Below are positions 25,109 through 33,710 of a DNA stretch of 64,000 nucleotides, one piece after another; within the stretch, counting starts at the first letter, position 1, and each line of letters begins with the position of its first letter. Position numbers and translations under genes: made by a program. Origin of the DNA: Pseudomonas sp. GR 6-02 (GTDB lineage Bacteria; Pseudomonadota; Gammaproteobacteria; Pseudomonadales; Pseudomonadaceae). The stretch lies in NCBI RefSeq assembly GCF_001655615.1, contig NZ_CP011567.1, forward strand, positions 2,861,001-2,925,000. Reading direction: 5' to 3'. The notes below the pieces were generated by a model. That model was not told the DNA's origin and searched no databases. It saw nothing but the letters and a program-made list of their open reading frames with translations.

Positions 25109-27355
25109 TTACCGGGTCAGATAGTCGTAGTTCTGGAACGTATCGCTATGGCTGTAGCCCTGCTTGCGCGCCTTGCGCAGGTCAACCTGATTGAGCACTA
25201 CACCGAACACCGGCGCGTGGCTCTGTTGCAGAATGGCGAGGCATTTCTGCACCTGGCTGACCGGTGTGCTTTCGGCTTTGATCACGTAGATCACCGCGTC
25301 CGAATGCTTGGCCAGCAATAGCGCGTCGCTGACCATTTGCGCAGGCGGGGAGTCGATGATGATGCGCTGGTAACGCGACTTCAGCGCTTCGAGCAGGGGC
25401 GCCAGGCACGGCGAGCTAAGTAGATCAAGCGGCGGGGGCGCAAGCTTGCCGGCCGGCAACATGTCTAGATTGCCGACAGTCCGGATACAGTCTTCGAGTC
25501 GGGCGGTACCCGCCAGGACATTGGCCAGCCCCGGGCTGTCTGCCGGAAAATCGAAATTGAGCGAAAGGCTGGATCGGCGCATGTCGGCATCGATCAACAG
25601 GACCCGCTCCAGCAATGCAAGCGAGTAAGCCAGGTTGTTGGCAATGGTGCTTTTACCTTCATCGGCCATGGTCGAGGCAACGAGCACTACCTGCGACGGC
25701 TTTTCTCCACTGTGCAACATCAGCCAGGTGCGCAAGTTGCGAATGGTCTCGCAAAAACGCGGATGCTCGTTGTCGTCGAACAATCGCGCCAGTTGCCGGC
25801 GGCTTCTCTTCGTGACCAGCGGCACCACACTGAGCAGGGGGATATTAAGCATGCTTTCGACCGCTTCGTCGGTCTTGAAGGTTTTGTTCCGGGCTTCGGA
25901 TATTAATGCCAGCGCCATGCCGATCAGCGCGGCCGCGATGGCGACAATCACCATGATCAGTGTTTTACGGGGTTTGCTCGGTTCCAAAGGCACAATCGCT
26001 GGGTCGACGATACGCGCTTTGGTGGAATCCATGTCTGAGGTGGCCGCAGTTTCCTTCAAGCGAGTGATGAAGGTCTCATACAACGCGCGACTGCTGTCGA
26101 CTTCTCGCTGTAACTCACGCAGCTGGAACTCCTTGCGCGAGATATCCTGTATCTGCGTCTTGTTGCTGTTGAATGATTTATGCAGTGAGCTTTCACTGGC
26201 CTTGGCTAGCTGGTAATCCTGTTCGATGCTGGCAACCACCTGTCGAACCTGTAGACGCAAACTGTCGGTGGCCGTACGCAACTCGGCGAGGGCGGCGATC
26301 AGGGTCGGATGTTTTGGACCGTAACGCCCGGACAATTCTTCGACCTTGGCTTGAGCCTTGGCCTGTTGTGCCTGGAATTTCTGCACCAAAGCGTTGCTCA
26401 AGACGGCGGGCACACTGGAGAGTCTGCTCAGATCGCCATTGCTCAGGGCCTGGACCTGACGGTACCGGCTCTCGGCTTCCGCCAGGTTACGGCGGGCATC
26501 GATCATGCGGTTGCCGGTCATTTCCAGTTCGTTGGCGCTGATGGTGGCGACACCGCCGACATCGACCAGGCCTTGTTCTTCCCGATAAGCCTGAAGCTTG
26601 TCTTCGGCAATGCGCAGGTTATTGCGCAATTCGACCAGGCGTGAATTCATCCAACTGGCGTTGGTCTGCGAGGACTTCAGGCTATTGTCGAACTGGCTAT
26701 CAATGAAGCCTTGGGCAATCGCATTGGCGGTTGCGGCCGCCAGGTCAGGGTCGGGCAGCAACACCTCTATGTTGAGCAGTTGGCTCTTGCCGACGAATTT
26801 GACGTCGGTGCGCTTCATGAGGTTCTGCGTGACCTCATTGAAAATGTCGGTTTCAGTGGGCGTTACCTGTTGGGGTATCAAAAAGTCCAGTGCCGGCCAC
26901 CACTGGCCAAGATCAAGGTTTGCCAACCATTCGCGTGGCGTAAACCATGACTGCGGCTGCTGGCGGGGATCGGTCACCGGGTTAGTGGTGAGGTTGAGCT
27001 TTTTGACGGCGCGTTCGGCCAAGTCCCGCGATTGCAGAAGCGCCAATTGCGTCTGCAAGTAATCGACGGTACCGGAGCTTGAGTCCGTGACTTGCTGGAA
27101 GGTCAGCAGTGGTGGCGTTTTTTCTTTGATCAGCAGGGTGGCGCTGCCGATGTACTGCGCGGGAATGAATGACAGAATGGCCATCGCAAGCGCACAGGCA
27201 AGCAGCACCAACCCAGCGATTTTCCAATGAGCACGCCAGATCACCCTCCAGAATTTGAGCAGGTCAATGGTGTCCTTCTCCTCGCCATGCTGCTGGTGCT
27301 GAGGCAGATGCGCCTGGAGCGGACGTTCAACGTAGATGCTTGGGCTGTTATCCAT
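25109..27355 (-). CDS. Wzc-type polysaccharide copolymerase and BY-kinase, 748 aa
   Basis: An inner-membrane chain-length and export regulator with tyrosine autokinase activity. An N-terminal Wzz domain with its first membrane helix (IAGLVLLACALAMAIL, about 50-65) is followed by long coiled-coil segments and a GNVR region. The second helix (MVIVAIAAALIGMALALI) is near residue 460. The kinase domain has a Walker A (STMADEGKST), a Walker A' (LLIDADMRRSS) and a Walker B (IIIDSPP). The C-terminal tyrosine cluster is short: three Tyr in the last 17 residues. It starts three bases after the Wza-like gene and works with it to export the polymer. Confidence 0.9.
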   Translation of the reverse strand: MDNSPSIYVERPLQAHLPQHQQHGEEKDTIDLLKFWRVIWRAHWKIAGLVLLACALAMAILSFIPAQYIGSATLLIKEKTPPLLTFQQVTDSSSGTVDYLQTQLALLQSRDLAERAVKKLNLTTNPVTDPRQQPQSWFTPREWLANLDLGQWWPALDFLIPQQVTPTETDIFNEVTQNLMKRTDVKFVGKSQLLNIEVLLPDPDLAAATANAIAQGFIDSQFDNSLKSSQTNASWMNSRLVELRNNLRIAEDKLQAYREEQGLVDVGGVATISANELEMTGNRMIDARRNLAEAESRYRQVQALSNGDLSRLSSVPAVLSNALVQKFQAQQAKAQAKVEELSGRYGPKHPTLIAALAELRTATDSLRLQVRQVVASIEQDYQLAKASESSLHKSFNSNKTQIQDISRKEFQLRELQREVDSSRALYETFITRLKETAATSDMDSTKARIVDPAIVPLEPSKPRKTLIMVIVAIAAALIGMALALISEARNKTFKTDEAVESMLNIPLLSVVPLVTKRSRRQLARLFDDNEHPRFCETIRNLRTWLMLHSGEKPSQVVLVASTMADEGKSTIANNLAYSLALLERVLLIDADMRRSSLSLNFDFPADSPGLANVLAGTARLEDCIRTVGNLDMLPAGKLAPPPLDLLSSPCLAPLLEALKSRYQRIIIDSPPAQMVSDALLLAKHSDAVIYVIKAESTPVSQVQKCLAILQQSHAPVFGVVLNQVDLRKARKQGYSHSDTFQNYDYLTR

Positions 27356-27358
27356 GAT

Positions 27359-27892
27359 TTAGAAAAAGCCTTGTGCAATGGAGATGGTGTCACCGGGAGC
27401 GATGGCGGTGCTGCGCGTGACCGTATCGGTCAATGGTGGTGAGCCATCGCCGCGCACGATGGTCACTCGCTTGATCGAGGCCCGTTCGGTCAGGCCACCG
27501 CCCAGTGCAATGGCTTTTTCCAGTGTCAGCCCGGGCTCGTATGGATAGCTGCCGGGCTTTTGTACTTCGCCATTGATGTAGAACGAGCGGTAGACGATCA
27601 GGTTGAGGCTGACCTTGGGGTCGACCAGGTAACCTTGCTTGAGCCCGTCGACGATGATCTTTTCCACCTGATTGGGGGTGAGCCCCTTGGCGGAGATCTC
27701 ACCCAGGAACGGATAGGAAAATGTACCGGCGTCATTGAGGCGGATTTTGTCGAAGCTTAAATCCCGTTCTCCGAATACGGTGATGCGCAATACATCGCCG
27801 GCCGCCAGTTTGTACTGGGCGCCGGTGTCCGCTGCAAAAGTCACGGGCAACAGCCACGGCACGAACAACAAGGCAAGCATTCGCGAGTTCAT
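27359..27892 (-). CDS. Short Wza-like polysaccharide export protein, 177 aa
   Basis: An outer-membrane polysaccharide export (OPX) family protein. After a signal peptide (MLALLFVPWLLPVTFAAD) come the poly_export domain (YKLAAGDVLRITVFGERDLS, SYPFLGEI) and one SLBB domain (FYINGEVQKPGSYPYEPGLTLEKAI). It is less than half the length of E. coli Wza. It has no lipobox cysteine and lacks the C-terminal transmembrane helix, so it probably needs the adjacent beta-barrel protein to cross the outer membrane. Confidence 0.87.
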   Translation of the reverse strand: MNSRMLALLFVPWLLPVTFAADTGAQYKLAAGDVLRITVFGERDLSFDKIRLNDAGTFSYPFLGEISAKGLTPNQVEKIIVDGLKQGYLVDPKVSLNLIVYRSFYINGEVQKPGSYPYEPGLTLEKAIALGGGLTERASIKRVTIVRGDGSPPLTDTVTRSTAIAPGDTISIAQGFF

Positions 27893-27903
27893 GGGGGGAC
27901 CTC

Positions 27904-29064
27904 TTAGAGACTTACGTTGAAGCTGAGCAGGAAGATGTTGCGTTCAAAACTATGGTTGTCGGCGTCGGAATTGTCGTTGCGGTGGCGATAGCCCAATTCG
28001 ATATCCAGCCAGCGGCGCATCTGGTATTCCACGGCGAAGTTGTAGTCGCGAAGGTTGTCGGTGCGGTTCTGCCCCTCGTACTCATAGCGGGCCAGCCCTG
28101 CTTCGGCCACCGTTGTGATCCGTTCGGTCCAGCCATGACGCCAGCCGAACAGGGCAGAGCTGGTCTTGACGGCGTCAGCACCGTCGTCGCCCTCGGCCAG
28201 CGCCTGGCGAGCAACGAACGAAAAGGTCGAGTAGGTTCGTGGTTTCCATCGCAGGTCCACCTGCCAGGTCGGGTTACTGAGGTCTTTGACACTGCTGTCA
28301 TCAAAGTTCTTACGCTCATAACCAAGGCGTACTTTGCCGGTGGTGCGTGCGGTGAAGTCCCACTCGGCACCGGCCAGGACCGCATTGGATGTGCTGTTGA
28401 GACGGCTGTCGGAGAGCAGGTAGTCGAAGACGGTATGGTCGTACTCCAGCAAGCCGCGGGTATTACTGCCTATACGGTGGTACCAGGTGGTGGTCAGGCC
28501 GGTGGTATTGCGCTCTTTGTCTTTATTGATGCCGTCGGAGTTGTCGTAACGAAGTTGAGCGTAACTTGCGCCCAGATCGATCTGATTGGCAGCGCTCTTG
28601 GCGCCGTAGGTATAGAGACCATTGACGCGATTAGTGCGAATCTTGTCATTGATGCCATCGACAGCAGTCGATGTCGTGCGCTCGTATTTACGCGCTTCCC
28701 CTTCAAGTTTCAGGCGATGGCGGTCGGTGAACTCCATGATGCTGTCGAGCCGCACACGTTGTGCCGTATTCGAGGCGTCCGGATGATCATGATAAATGTA
28801 GCGGGTAGGCTGCCAGATAAGTCGCGTGGCACTGTTTCGATCTTCGGCCTTGAGTTCGAAAGAGGGCGCCACCTTGGTCACCATGGAAGACTGACGTCCC
28901 CGATCCAGCTCCCGGAAGTTGTCATCGTAGCTCTCTGAAAATAACAACGTGGGTGTGAAGTCGAATCCGTAGATGTTAATGGCCTGGGGGTCGAGACTCC
29001 AGGCCGCTCCGGGATATAGAGAGATCACTATCAGTGCGAAGGGGCCATGGGTCTTAAGGGTCAT
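27904..29064 (-). CDS. Outer-membrane beta-barrel protein of exopolysaccharide operon (EpsL-like), 386 aa
   Basis: The mature protein consists of alternating aromatic/polar strands typical of a barrel (RLIWQPTRYIYHDH, LGYERKNFDD, IELGYRHRND) and ends with a hydrophobic terminal strand FLLSFNVSL. The signal peptide is short (FALIVISLYPGAAWS). It resembles EpsL-type barrels found next to short OPX proteins and would serve as the outer-membrane pore. Start: AAGGAG seven bases before this ATG; an upstream in-frame ATG has no such site. First structural gene after the antiterminator. Confidence 0.75.
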   Translation of the reverse strand: MTLKTHGPFALIVISLYPGAAWSLDPQAINIYGFDFTPTLLFSESYDDNFRELDRGRQSSMVTKVAPSFELKAEDRNSATRLIWQPTRYIYHDHPDASNTAQRVRLDSIMEFTDRHRLKLEGEARKYERTTSTAVDGINDKIRTNRVNGLYTYGAKSAANQIDLGASYAQLRYDNSDGINKDKERNTTGLTTTWYHRIGSNTRGLLEYDHTVFDYLLSDSRLNSTSNAVLAGAEWDFTARTTGKVRLGYERKNFDDSSVKDLSNPTWQVDLRWKPRTYSTFSFVARQALAEGDDGADAVKTSSALFGWRHGWTERITTVAEAGLARYEYEGQNRTDNLRDYNFAVEYQMRRWLDIELGYRHRNDNSDADNHSFERNIFLLSFNVSL

Positions 29065-29298
29065 ATCATTGCTCCTTGGGGATGAATCCAATGACTATAG
29101 ACCGGAAAAACAGGGCCGAATGTGCGCGATGTAATATCGGCTGATGTCAGTGATTGCTTCATGTGAATAGAGACCGTAAGTGTGAGTAATCACGCGCCTG
29201 GAAACAATCCATGAAATAAAAAAGGCATAAAACTTTGTTTGAGTTTAAAGTTGGGTGAGTGTGCTTAAGTTCGTTGTTGAAGCAAGTTGAATAAGAGC
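29065..29298 (-). promoter_or_regulatory. Operon leader between RfaH-like gene and first eps gene
   Basis: A 234-base AT-rich gap. On the minus strand AACTTT and AAAGTT (29252-29231) form a weak 6-bp stem with a 10-base loop followed closely by TTTTATGCC and CTTTTTTATTT. This could be a weak intrinsic terminator or attenuator placed right after the antiterminator gene. The stem is AT-rich, so this is tentative. No full ops sequence is seen in this gap. Confidence 0.3.
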
Positions 29299-29820
29299 TT
29301 ATAGAAGGAGGTGTGCTCGCTCAATATCAGTCAGTGGAATACGAACCGGCTGTTCTCTATTTAGAAAGTGAAGCAGGATCATCACTCGCTCGTCACCTAA
29401 CATGGTCAGGAAAATACCTTCGAGTGTCGACAGCGGCCCTCGGGTTATTTGCAGTTTTTCGCCGGGCTTGAACGAGTGAGGTGCAAGAATTTCCGGTGGT
29501 TTATAGCACCGCTCTTGCAAGTGTTCGATGACATCGTCGGGGACCATTGCCGGTCCGTGATTAAAATCGACGATTCGGCTGACGCCACGGGTAGAGCGCA
29601 AAGGCGCCCAATTGTCGTCACGGCCTAACTGAATGAAAAGGTACCCCGGGAAGAGCGGCTCAAGGGATTGATGGGGGCTACCATGTATCCTGCGTTGGCT
29701 AACGGTTTGCGGGCAAAATATGACATAGTTTTGCCGCAATAAATTGATTTTCGCCCGTTCGTCCTGACGTGGCTTGCACTGCAAAAGATACCAGTTAGAG
29801 GCTTGGGTAGTCGTCAGCAT
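29299..29820 (-). CDS. RfaH/NusG-family transcription antiterminator, 173 aa
   Basis: A specialised NusG paralogue. The N-terminal NGN domain has NWYLLQCKPRQDERAKINL, FCPQTV and the RNA polymerase-facing LFPGYLFIQL and TRGVSRIVDF. A linker leads to a C-terminal KOW-like domain (FKPGEKLQITRGPLSTLEGIFL). Its length and lack of a NusG insertion fit RfaH, which suppresses termination in long polysaccharide operons after recruitment at an ops site. Here it is the first gene ahead of a 15-kb exopolysaccharide operon, so cis-encoded control of that operon is the natural inference. Confidence 0.85.
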   Translation of the reverse strand: MLTTTQASNWYLLQCKPRQDERAKINLLRQNYVIFCPQTVSQRRIHGSPHQSLEPLFPGYLFIQLGRDDNWAPLRSTRGVSRIVDFNHGPAMVPDDVIEHLQERCYKPPEILAPHSFKPGEKLQITRGPLSTLEGIFLTMLGDERVMILLHFLNREQPVRIPLTDIERAHLLL

Positions 29821-30065
29821 ACTGGCAAGCTCCGTAACGTTGGTTTAAGCATGCCTGTTGCGTATCAGCGATGCCGTTATCCTTCCAGTGAACGCAATGA
29901 GGTTGTGGAAGTCGCGAAAGTGTTAAGCTTCTAAAACGGTGTATCAATGATGAAGCATGTAACGCCCGGGAAACGGTAAAGTGATTTCAAAGTGATTGCA
30001 AATTGGAATGTGTAAACCTTACTTAACGCTGTGCATGATATCGCCTTCGGGCACGAAATGACGCC

Positions 30066-30093
30066 GGTACTTTGCGATGGCCAAAGCTACCGC
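30066..30093 (-). promoter_or_regulatory. ops-like GCGGTAGC in an RNA hairpin
   Basis: On the minus strand TGCGGTAGC matches eight of nine bases of the RfaH recruitment core GGCGGTAGC. Its GGTAGC part lies in the 5' arm of a nine-pair stem (GGTA-G-CTTTG with CAAAGTACC, one bulged G, 7-base loop). It is about 270 bases upstream of the RfaH-like gene in the same orientation. Confidence 0.45.
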
Positions 30094-30215
30094 ACGGTCC
30101 GAACCTTCGGCCCTATAAGAATAAGTACTTTCGTTCGTAAGCCTTAATTACAATGCAGTCGACAATGGATATTCATCCACTGGATCGTCGCCTTTGTCAG
30201 GTGTCGACCCTGTTA

Positions 30216-30244
30216 GGTATTGATCACTCAAGGTGACCTGTCAA
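30216..30244 (-). promoter_or_regulatory. Candidate sigma-70 promoter of the eps operon
   Basis: On the minus strand a perfect -35 TTGACA is followed after 17 bases by AATACC, a weak -10 (three of six). A GTGAC/GTCAC inverted repeat overlaps the -35, as in repressor- or activator-controlled promoters. Confidence 0.35.
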
Positions 30245-30319
30245 ATGTCACTAGTCAAAAATATAGCCTTCTGTCCAATAAGTTATTAAGGTTGTCCAGC
30301 TAATTGTTTTAAAAATGTT

Positions 30320-31840
30320 TTATGGCAATTGGCATGATCCTGCGGCCGACGGGTTCGCGGCCAACGTGATGACCTGCGCAAGGCGCCTGGTGGCGGATTC
30401 AATGTCTTCGGCACTGAAACCGCCCAAGCCCAGAATCAATCCCGAACGGCCATTGCCACCGGCATACATCGGCGACACGGCACGTACCGATACCTGAGCT
30501 TCGGAAGCTTTGGCGGCGACCCACTGATCGTCGATAACTTCCGCCAGCCAAAGCACCAGATGCATACCCTGATCGCTCGGTTCCAGCCATGCAAGTTCGC
30601 GAGGAATCAGCCTGGCAACCGCCTCGATGATTTGCCTGTGGATGTCTGCGTATACGCCGCGAATTCGCCGGATGTGCCGATCCAGATGTCCTTCTGCGAT
30701 GAATGCTGCGAGCACGTGCTGATCGGCATTGGCAGGATGTCGATCCATCAGGACCCGCGCACCGCAGAAGGCTTGCACCAGATAAGGCGGAACGATTGCG
30801 TAGCCGAGTCGTAACGAGGGGAACAGTATTTTGCTGAACGTCCCCAGGTAGATAACCCGGTCGGGGTCCAGCCCTTGCAAGGATGGAAAAGGGTGGCCGG
30901 CGTAACGCAGTTCACTGTCGTAATCGTCCTCGACGATCCAGGCATCAGACGTCCGGGCCCATGCCAGCAAGGCATCGCGCCTGGCCATGCTCATTGGCAT
31001 GCCGAGTGGATATTGATGTGACGAGGTCACGAAGGCTGCTCGTGCCTGGGGGCATTGCGCTATGCCGCTTTCAACATTCAGACCCTCGGCATCAACCGGG
31101 ACGCGGATCATTTGATCGCTATGGCCCGCGCTTTCCAGAATCCCGGTGATACCCCGGTACGCCGGATCCTCCACCCACGCAAAATCTCCCACATCGAGCA
31201 GCACCTGACAGGCGAGATACAGGCCCTGTTGCGTGCCGGATGTAATGATGACCTGGCTCGCTTCACAGCGCACAGAGCGTGACTTGCGCACGTAATCCGC
31301 TACCGCTTCCCGTAACTCAAGCGCACCTTGTGGATCGCCGTATCCCGAGGGCGCTCCAGCCCCTCGCGCCCTGATGCGATTGCCAAGGCGACGCCAGATA
31401 TCGTCAGGCGCCGCTTTGCCAATCGGCACCGAGACCGAGAACGGAATCTGCGCAGCCGCTCTAAATTGCTGGGCCACCTGAGCGAACCGTTCGATTCGGG
31501 AAGAGGGCGTCCACGACCTGGCTTCGGTTGGCCGGCCTTGCTCCTGCCGGGTGGTTGGCGACGCGTCTGCCAGGGAGCGGGCCACCCGTGTACCTGCTCT
31601 GCCTTGGGATTCCAGGAAGCCCTCGGCAATCAACTGCTCAAAGGCCTCGATAACGGTGCCTCGGGCAATCGTCAGCGATTTGCCGAGAATGCGCGTCGAT
31701 GGCAGCAGCTCACCAGGCTTGAGGTCGCCCCTGCGGATCGCGGACCTAAGCGCTTGAGCAAGTTGTCGTCCCAATTGACCGGCGGTTCGATCCAGCGTGC
31801 CCAGCGATGGAATTTCAACAACGTTGGCTTTACGTGCCAT
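30320..31840 (-). CDS. MocR/PdxR-type GntR regulator with aminotransferase domain, 506 aa
   Basis: A transcription factor with an N-terminal GntR winged helix (LRSAIRRGDLKPGELLPSTRILGKSL, ARGTVIEAFEQL) joined to a fold-type I aminotransferase domain that binds pyridoxal phosphate. Domain signatures are ITSGTQQGLYL, EDPAYRG, VEDDYDSELRY and the PLP-lysine region YLGTFSKILFPSLRLGY. The start was set at MARKANVVEI; a longer reading exists but runs into the shared promoter region. It is divergent from the PaiB-like gene, which is its most likely target. Confidence 0.85.
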   Translation of the reverse strand: MARKANVVEIPSLGTLDRTAGQLGRQLAQALRSAIRRGDLKPGELLPSTRILGKSLTIARGTVIEAFEQLIAEGFLESQGRAGTRVARSLADASPTTRQEQGRPTEARSWTPSSRIERFAQVAQQFRAAAQIPFSVSVPIGKAAPDDIWRRLGNRIRARGAGAPSGYGDPQGALELREAVADYVRKSRSVRCEASQVIITSGTQQGLYLACQVLLDVGDFAWVEDPAYRGITGILESAGHSDQMIRVPVDAEGLNVESGIAQCPQARAAFVTSSHQYPLGMPMSMARRDALLAWARTSDAWIVEDDYDSELRYAGHPFPSLQGLDPDRVIYLGTFSKILFPSLRLGYAIVPPYLVQAFCGARVLMDRHPANADQHVLAAFIAEGHLDRHIRRIRGVYADIHRQIIEAVARLIPRELAWLEPSDQGMHLVLWLAEVIDDQWVAAKASEAQVSVRAVSPMYAGGNGRSGLILGLGGFSAEDIESATRRLAQVITLAANPSAAGSCQLP

Positions 31841-31870
31841 CAATTCTGGCTCAGTGATTATGTTGGATAT

Positions 31871-31890
31871 TGGCTCTATACCATGGGCCA
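31871..31890. promoter_or_regulatory. Candidate operator/promoter in MocR-paiB divergent gap
   Basis: TGGC and GCCA flank CTATACC in the 129-base gap between the divergent genes. TATACC can serve as a -10, and paired TGG-CCA half sites with a central CTATACC fit the type of sites used by MocR regulators. Tentative. Confidence 0.35.
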
Positions 31891-31969
31891 GTTCATCAAC
31901 ACAATTCACACGAAGGCCACCTCACCACTGGCGCGCTGTCCCCACCCTTGAACGATTGAAGGAGTTGAT

Positions 31970-32605
31970 ATGTACGTACCTGCCCATTTTGATGAGCCTC
32001 GCGCCGAAGCCCTTCATGAACTGATCGTCCAGCACCCACTGGGCATTTTGTTTACCAACGGTGAAAGCGGACTGGATGCCAACCACATTCCTTTCGAGTT
32101 GAAGGCTGCGCAGGGGCAATTCGGTGTTCTTCAGGCGCACGTCGCGCGCTCCAATCCGGTCTGGCAAGACGTTAAAAATGGCGACGAAGTCTTGGTGGTT
32201 TTTCGCGGCGCCGAGGCTTACATCTCGCCCACCTGGTACCCGAGCAAGCACGAAACCCATAAGCAGGTTCCGACCTGGAACTACAAGGTGGTGCACGCCC
32301 ATGGGAGGATCACCCTTCACGATGATGAGCGCTATGTCCGTGGGTTGGTGGCGCTCCTGACCCGAACCCACGAGTCGTCCCAGCCCGAGCCATGGAAAAT
32401 GACGGACGCCCCGAAGGACTACATCGCCTCGATGCTCAAAGCGATCGTTGGGGTAGAGATCGAGATCACTCGCCTGGTCGGTAAATTCAAGCTGGGTCAG
32501 AACAAGGAAGCGAGAGACATCCGTGGTGCAGGTCAGGCACTCAAGGACAGCGGGAAAATCGTATTGGGAGAGGCAATGCTCGCGGGTGTCGATGCCGAAT
32601 CCTGA
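31970..32605 (+). CDS. PaiB-like FMN-binding split-barrel protein, 211 aa
   Basis: A member of the PaiB family (FMN-binding negative transcriptional regulator fold). The start MYVPAHFDEP is diagnostic, followed by LHELIVQHPLGILFTNG, LDANHIPF, HVARSNPVW, AYISPTWYPSKHETHKQVPTWNY and a C-terminal KLGQNKEARDIRG. Length matches the family (about 205-215). A good AAGGAG precedes the ATG. It is likely a cytoplasmic flavin-binding protein, and its exact substrate or DNA role is not known for this subgroup. Divergent from the MocR regulator. Confidence 0.85.
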   Translation: MYVPAHFDEPRAEALHELIVQHPLGILFTNGESGLDANHIPFELKAAQGQFGVLQAHVARSNPVWQDVKNGDEVLVVFRGAEAYISPTWYPSKHETHKQVPTWNYKVVHAHGRITLHDDERYVRGLVALLTRTHESSQPEPWKMTDAPKDYIASMLKAIVGVEIEITRLVGKFKLGQNKEARDIRGAGQALKDSGKIVLGEAMLAGVDAES

Positions 32606-32642
32606 GGCACCTCCTGCACCGGCTGGTCTGCGGCGCTCGCAC

Positions 32643-33635
32643 TCATAGCGACGCCCTGACCACCAATGGACAATCAACCGGCTGGGCTCCCTCTACCTCA
32701 AGGGCTTCGATCAGATGCCGGGCAGCCCGGCGACCGATCTCATAGTACGGCAGTTGCACCGTGGTCAGCGGCGGGATGAACAGTTCGGCGATACCGATCA
32801 TGTTGTCGTAGCCGAGCACGGCGACATCGCCGGGAATTTTCAGGCCTCGGCTCAACAACAGCTGATAGGCACAAAACGCAATCCGGTCGTTGCCACAGAT
32901 CAGAATGTCGAATTGTGGGCGACCCTCAACAATGTGCCGGTCGAGGATGGCTGCGGTTTCACCGTAGGCGTCATGCTCGGAAAGGTCGTATTGCAGAAGC
33001 GCGTCAGGCGCCAGCCCGAATGCCTGACAGGCGCGCAAGAGGCCTTCTTGTCGCAGCCCCCAGGCCAGGCTCTGTTTTGGCAGATTGATGCACAGCGGGC
33101 GCCGATAGCCTTGGCTCAACGCGTGATGCACGGCGCGATACTGCCCCGTTTCGTCGTCCGGTACGTAACTGACCAGGCGACTGTCATCGGCCAGGCAATT
33201 GGCGAGTACCAGCGGTTTGCTCTTCAAGCGCTCGGGAATGCTGACGTGGCGAAAGCCCATGGCGCTGAAAATCAGCCCGTCGGGGCGGTGCGACAACATC
33301 AGGTCGATGTTCTGGTCAGTGGGCGGGTTGCTCAACAGGTTAAGGATGAAGACATTCCAGCCGGCCTGTTGCGCGGTCTGTTCGATGGACAGCAGCAGTT
33401 CCACCGCGAACGGTGTGGTCGCGGTATCCAGCGCGAACACGCCGATGGTGCGCGACTGGAGGTTGTCGCCGCGCATCTTGCGCGCCGACAGGCTCGGTAC
33501 GAATTGCAGTTCATCAATGGCGCGACGCACCCGCTGAAGGGTTTCGGGGCTCAGTTTTTCCGGGTTGTTGAGCGCTCGAGAAACCGTCATCAAGGACACG
33601 CCGGCCAGCTGTGCAACGTCTTTCACTGAAGTCAT
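32643..33635 (-). CDS. LacI-family repressor of the sucrose-type locus, 330 aa
   Basis: The DNA-binding helix-turn-helix and hinge are at the N-terminus (VKDVAQLAGVSLMTVSRALNN, SARKMRGDN). A periplasmic-binding-protein fold effector domain follows (IGVFALDTATTPF, FDILICGNDRIAFCAY, VAVLGYDNM, PPLTTVQLPYYEIGR). It is the last gene of the leftward uptake and hydrolysis cluster. The perfect palindrome in the divergent promoter at 39499 is its probable operator. Induction by sucrose or a breakdown product is inferred. Confidence 0.87.
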   Translation of the reverse strand: MTSVKDVAQLAGVSLMTVSRALNNPEKLSPETLQRVRRAIDELQFVPSLSARKMRGDNLQSRTIGVFALDTATTPFAVELLLSIEQTAQQAGWNVFILNLLSNPPTDQNIDLMLSHRPDGLIFSAMGFRHVSIPERLKSKPLVLANCLADDSRLVSYVPDDETGQYRAVHHALSQGYRRPLCINLPKQSLAWGLRQEGLLRACQAFGLAPDALLQYDLSEHDAYGETAAILDRHIVEGRPQFDILICGNDRIAFCAYQLLLSRGLKIPGDVAVLGYDNMIGIAELFIPPLTTVQLPYYEIGRRAARHLIEALEVEGAQPVDCPLVVRASL

Positions 33636-33710
33636 GCGAGGCGAGCCCGGTCAGGTTGACGCAGAATCATGACACAGGGCCCGGGTTTCTCGCGACTCGA
33701 ATGACAGCGC

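Larger units (their letters stand above)
29821..30319 (-). promoter_or_regulatory. 499-base leader region of the antiterminator/eps operon
   Basis: This is a long AT-rich gap without a gene. It holds a candidate promoter at 30216-30244, an ops-like hairpin at 30066-30093 and, just upstream of that, a CCGA/TCGG hairpin (about 30097-30112). A GTGAC...GTCAC inverted repeat (30233-30251) overlaps the candidate promoter and could be an operator. Such length and structure fit a regulated leader rather than a simple spacer. Confidence 0.5.
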
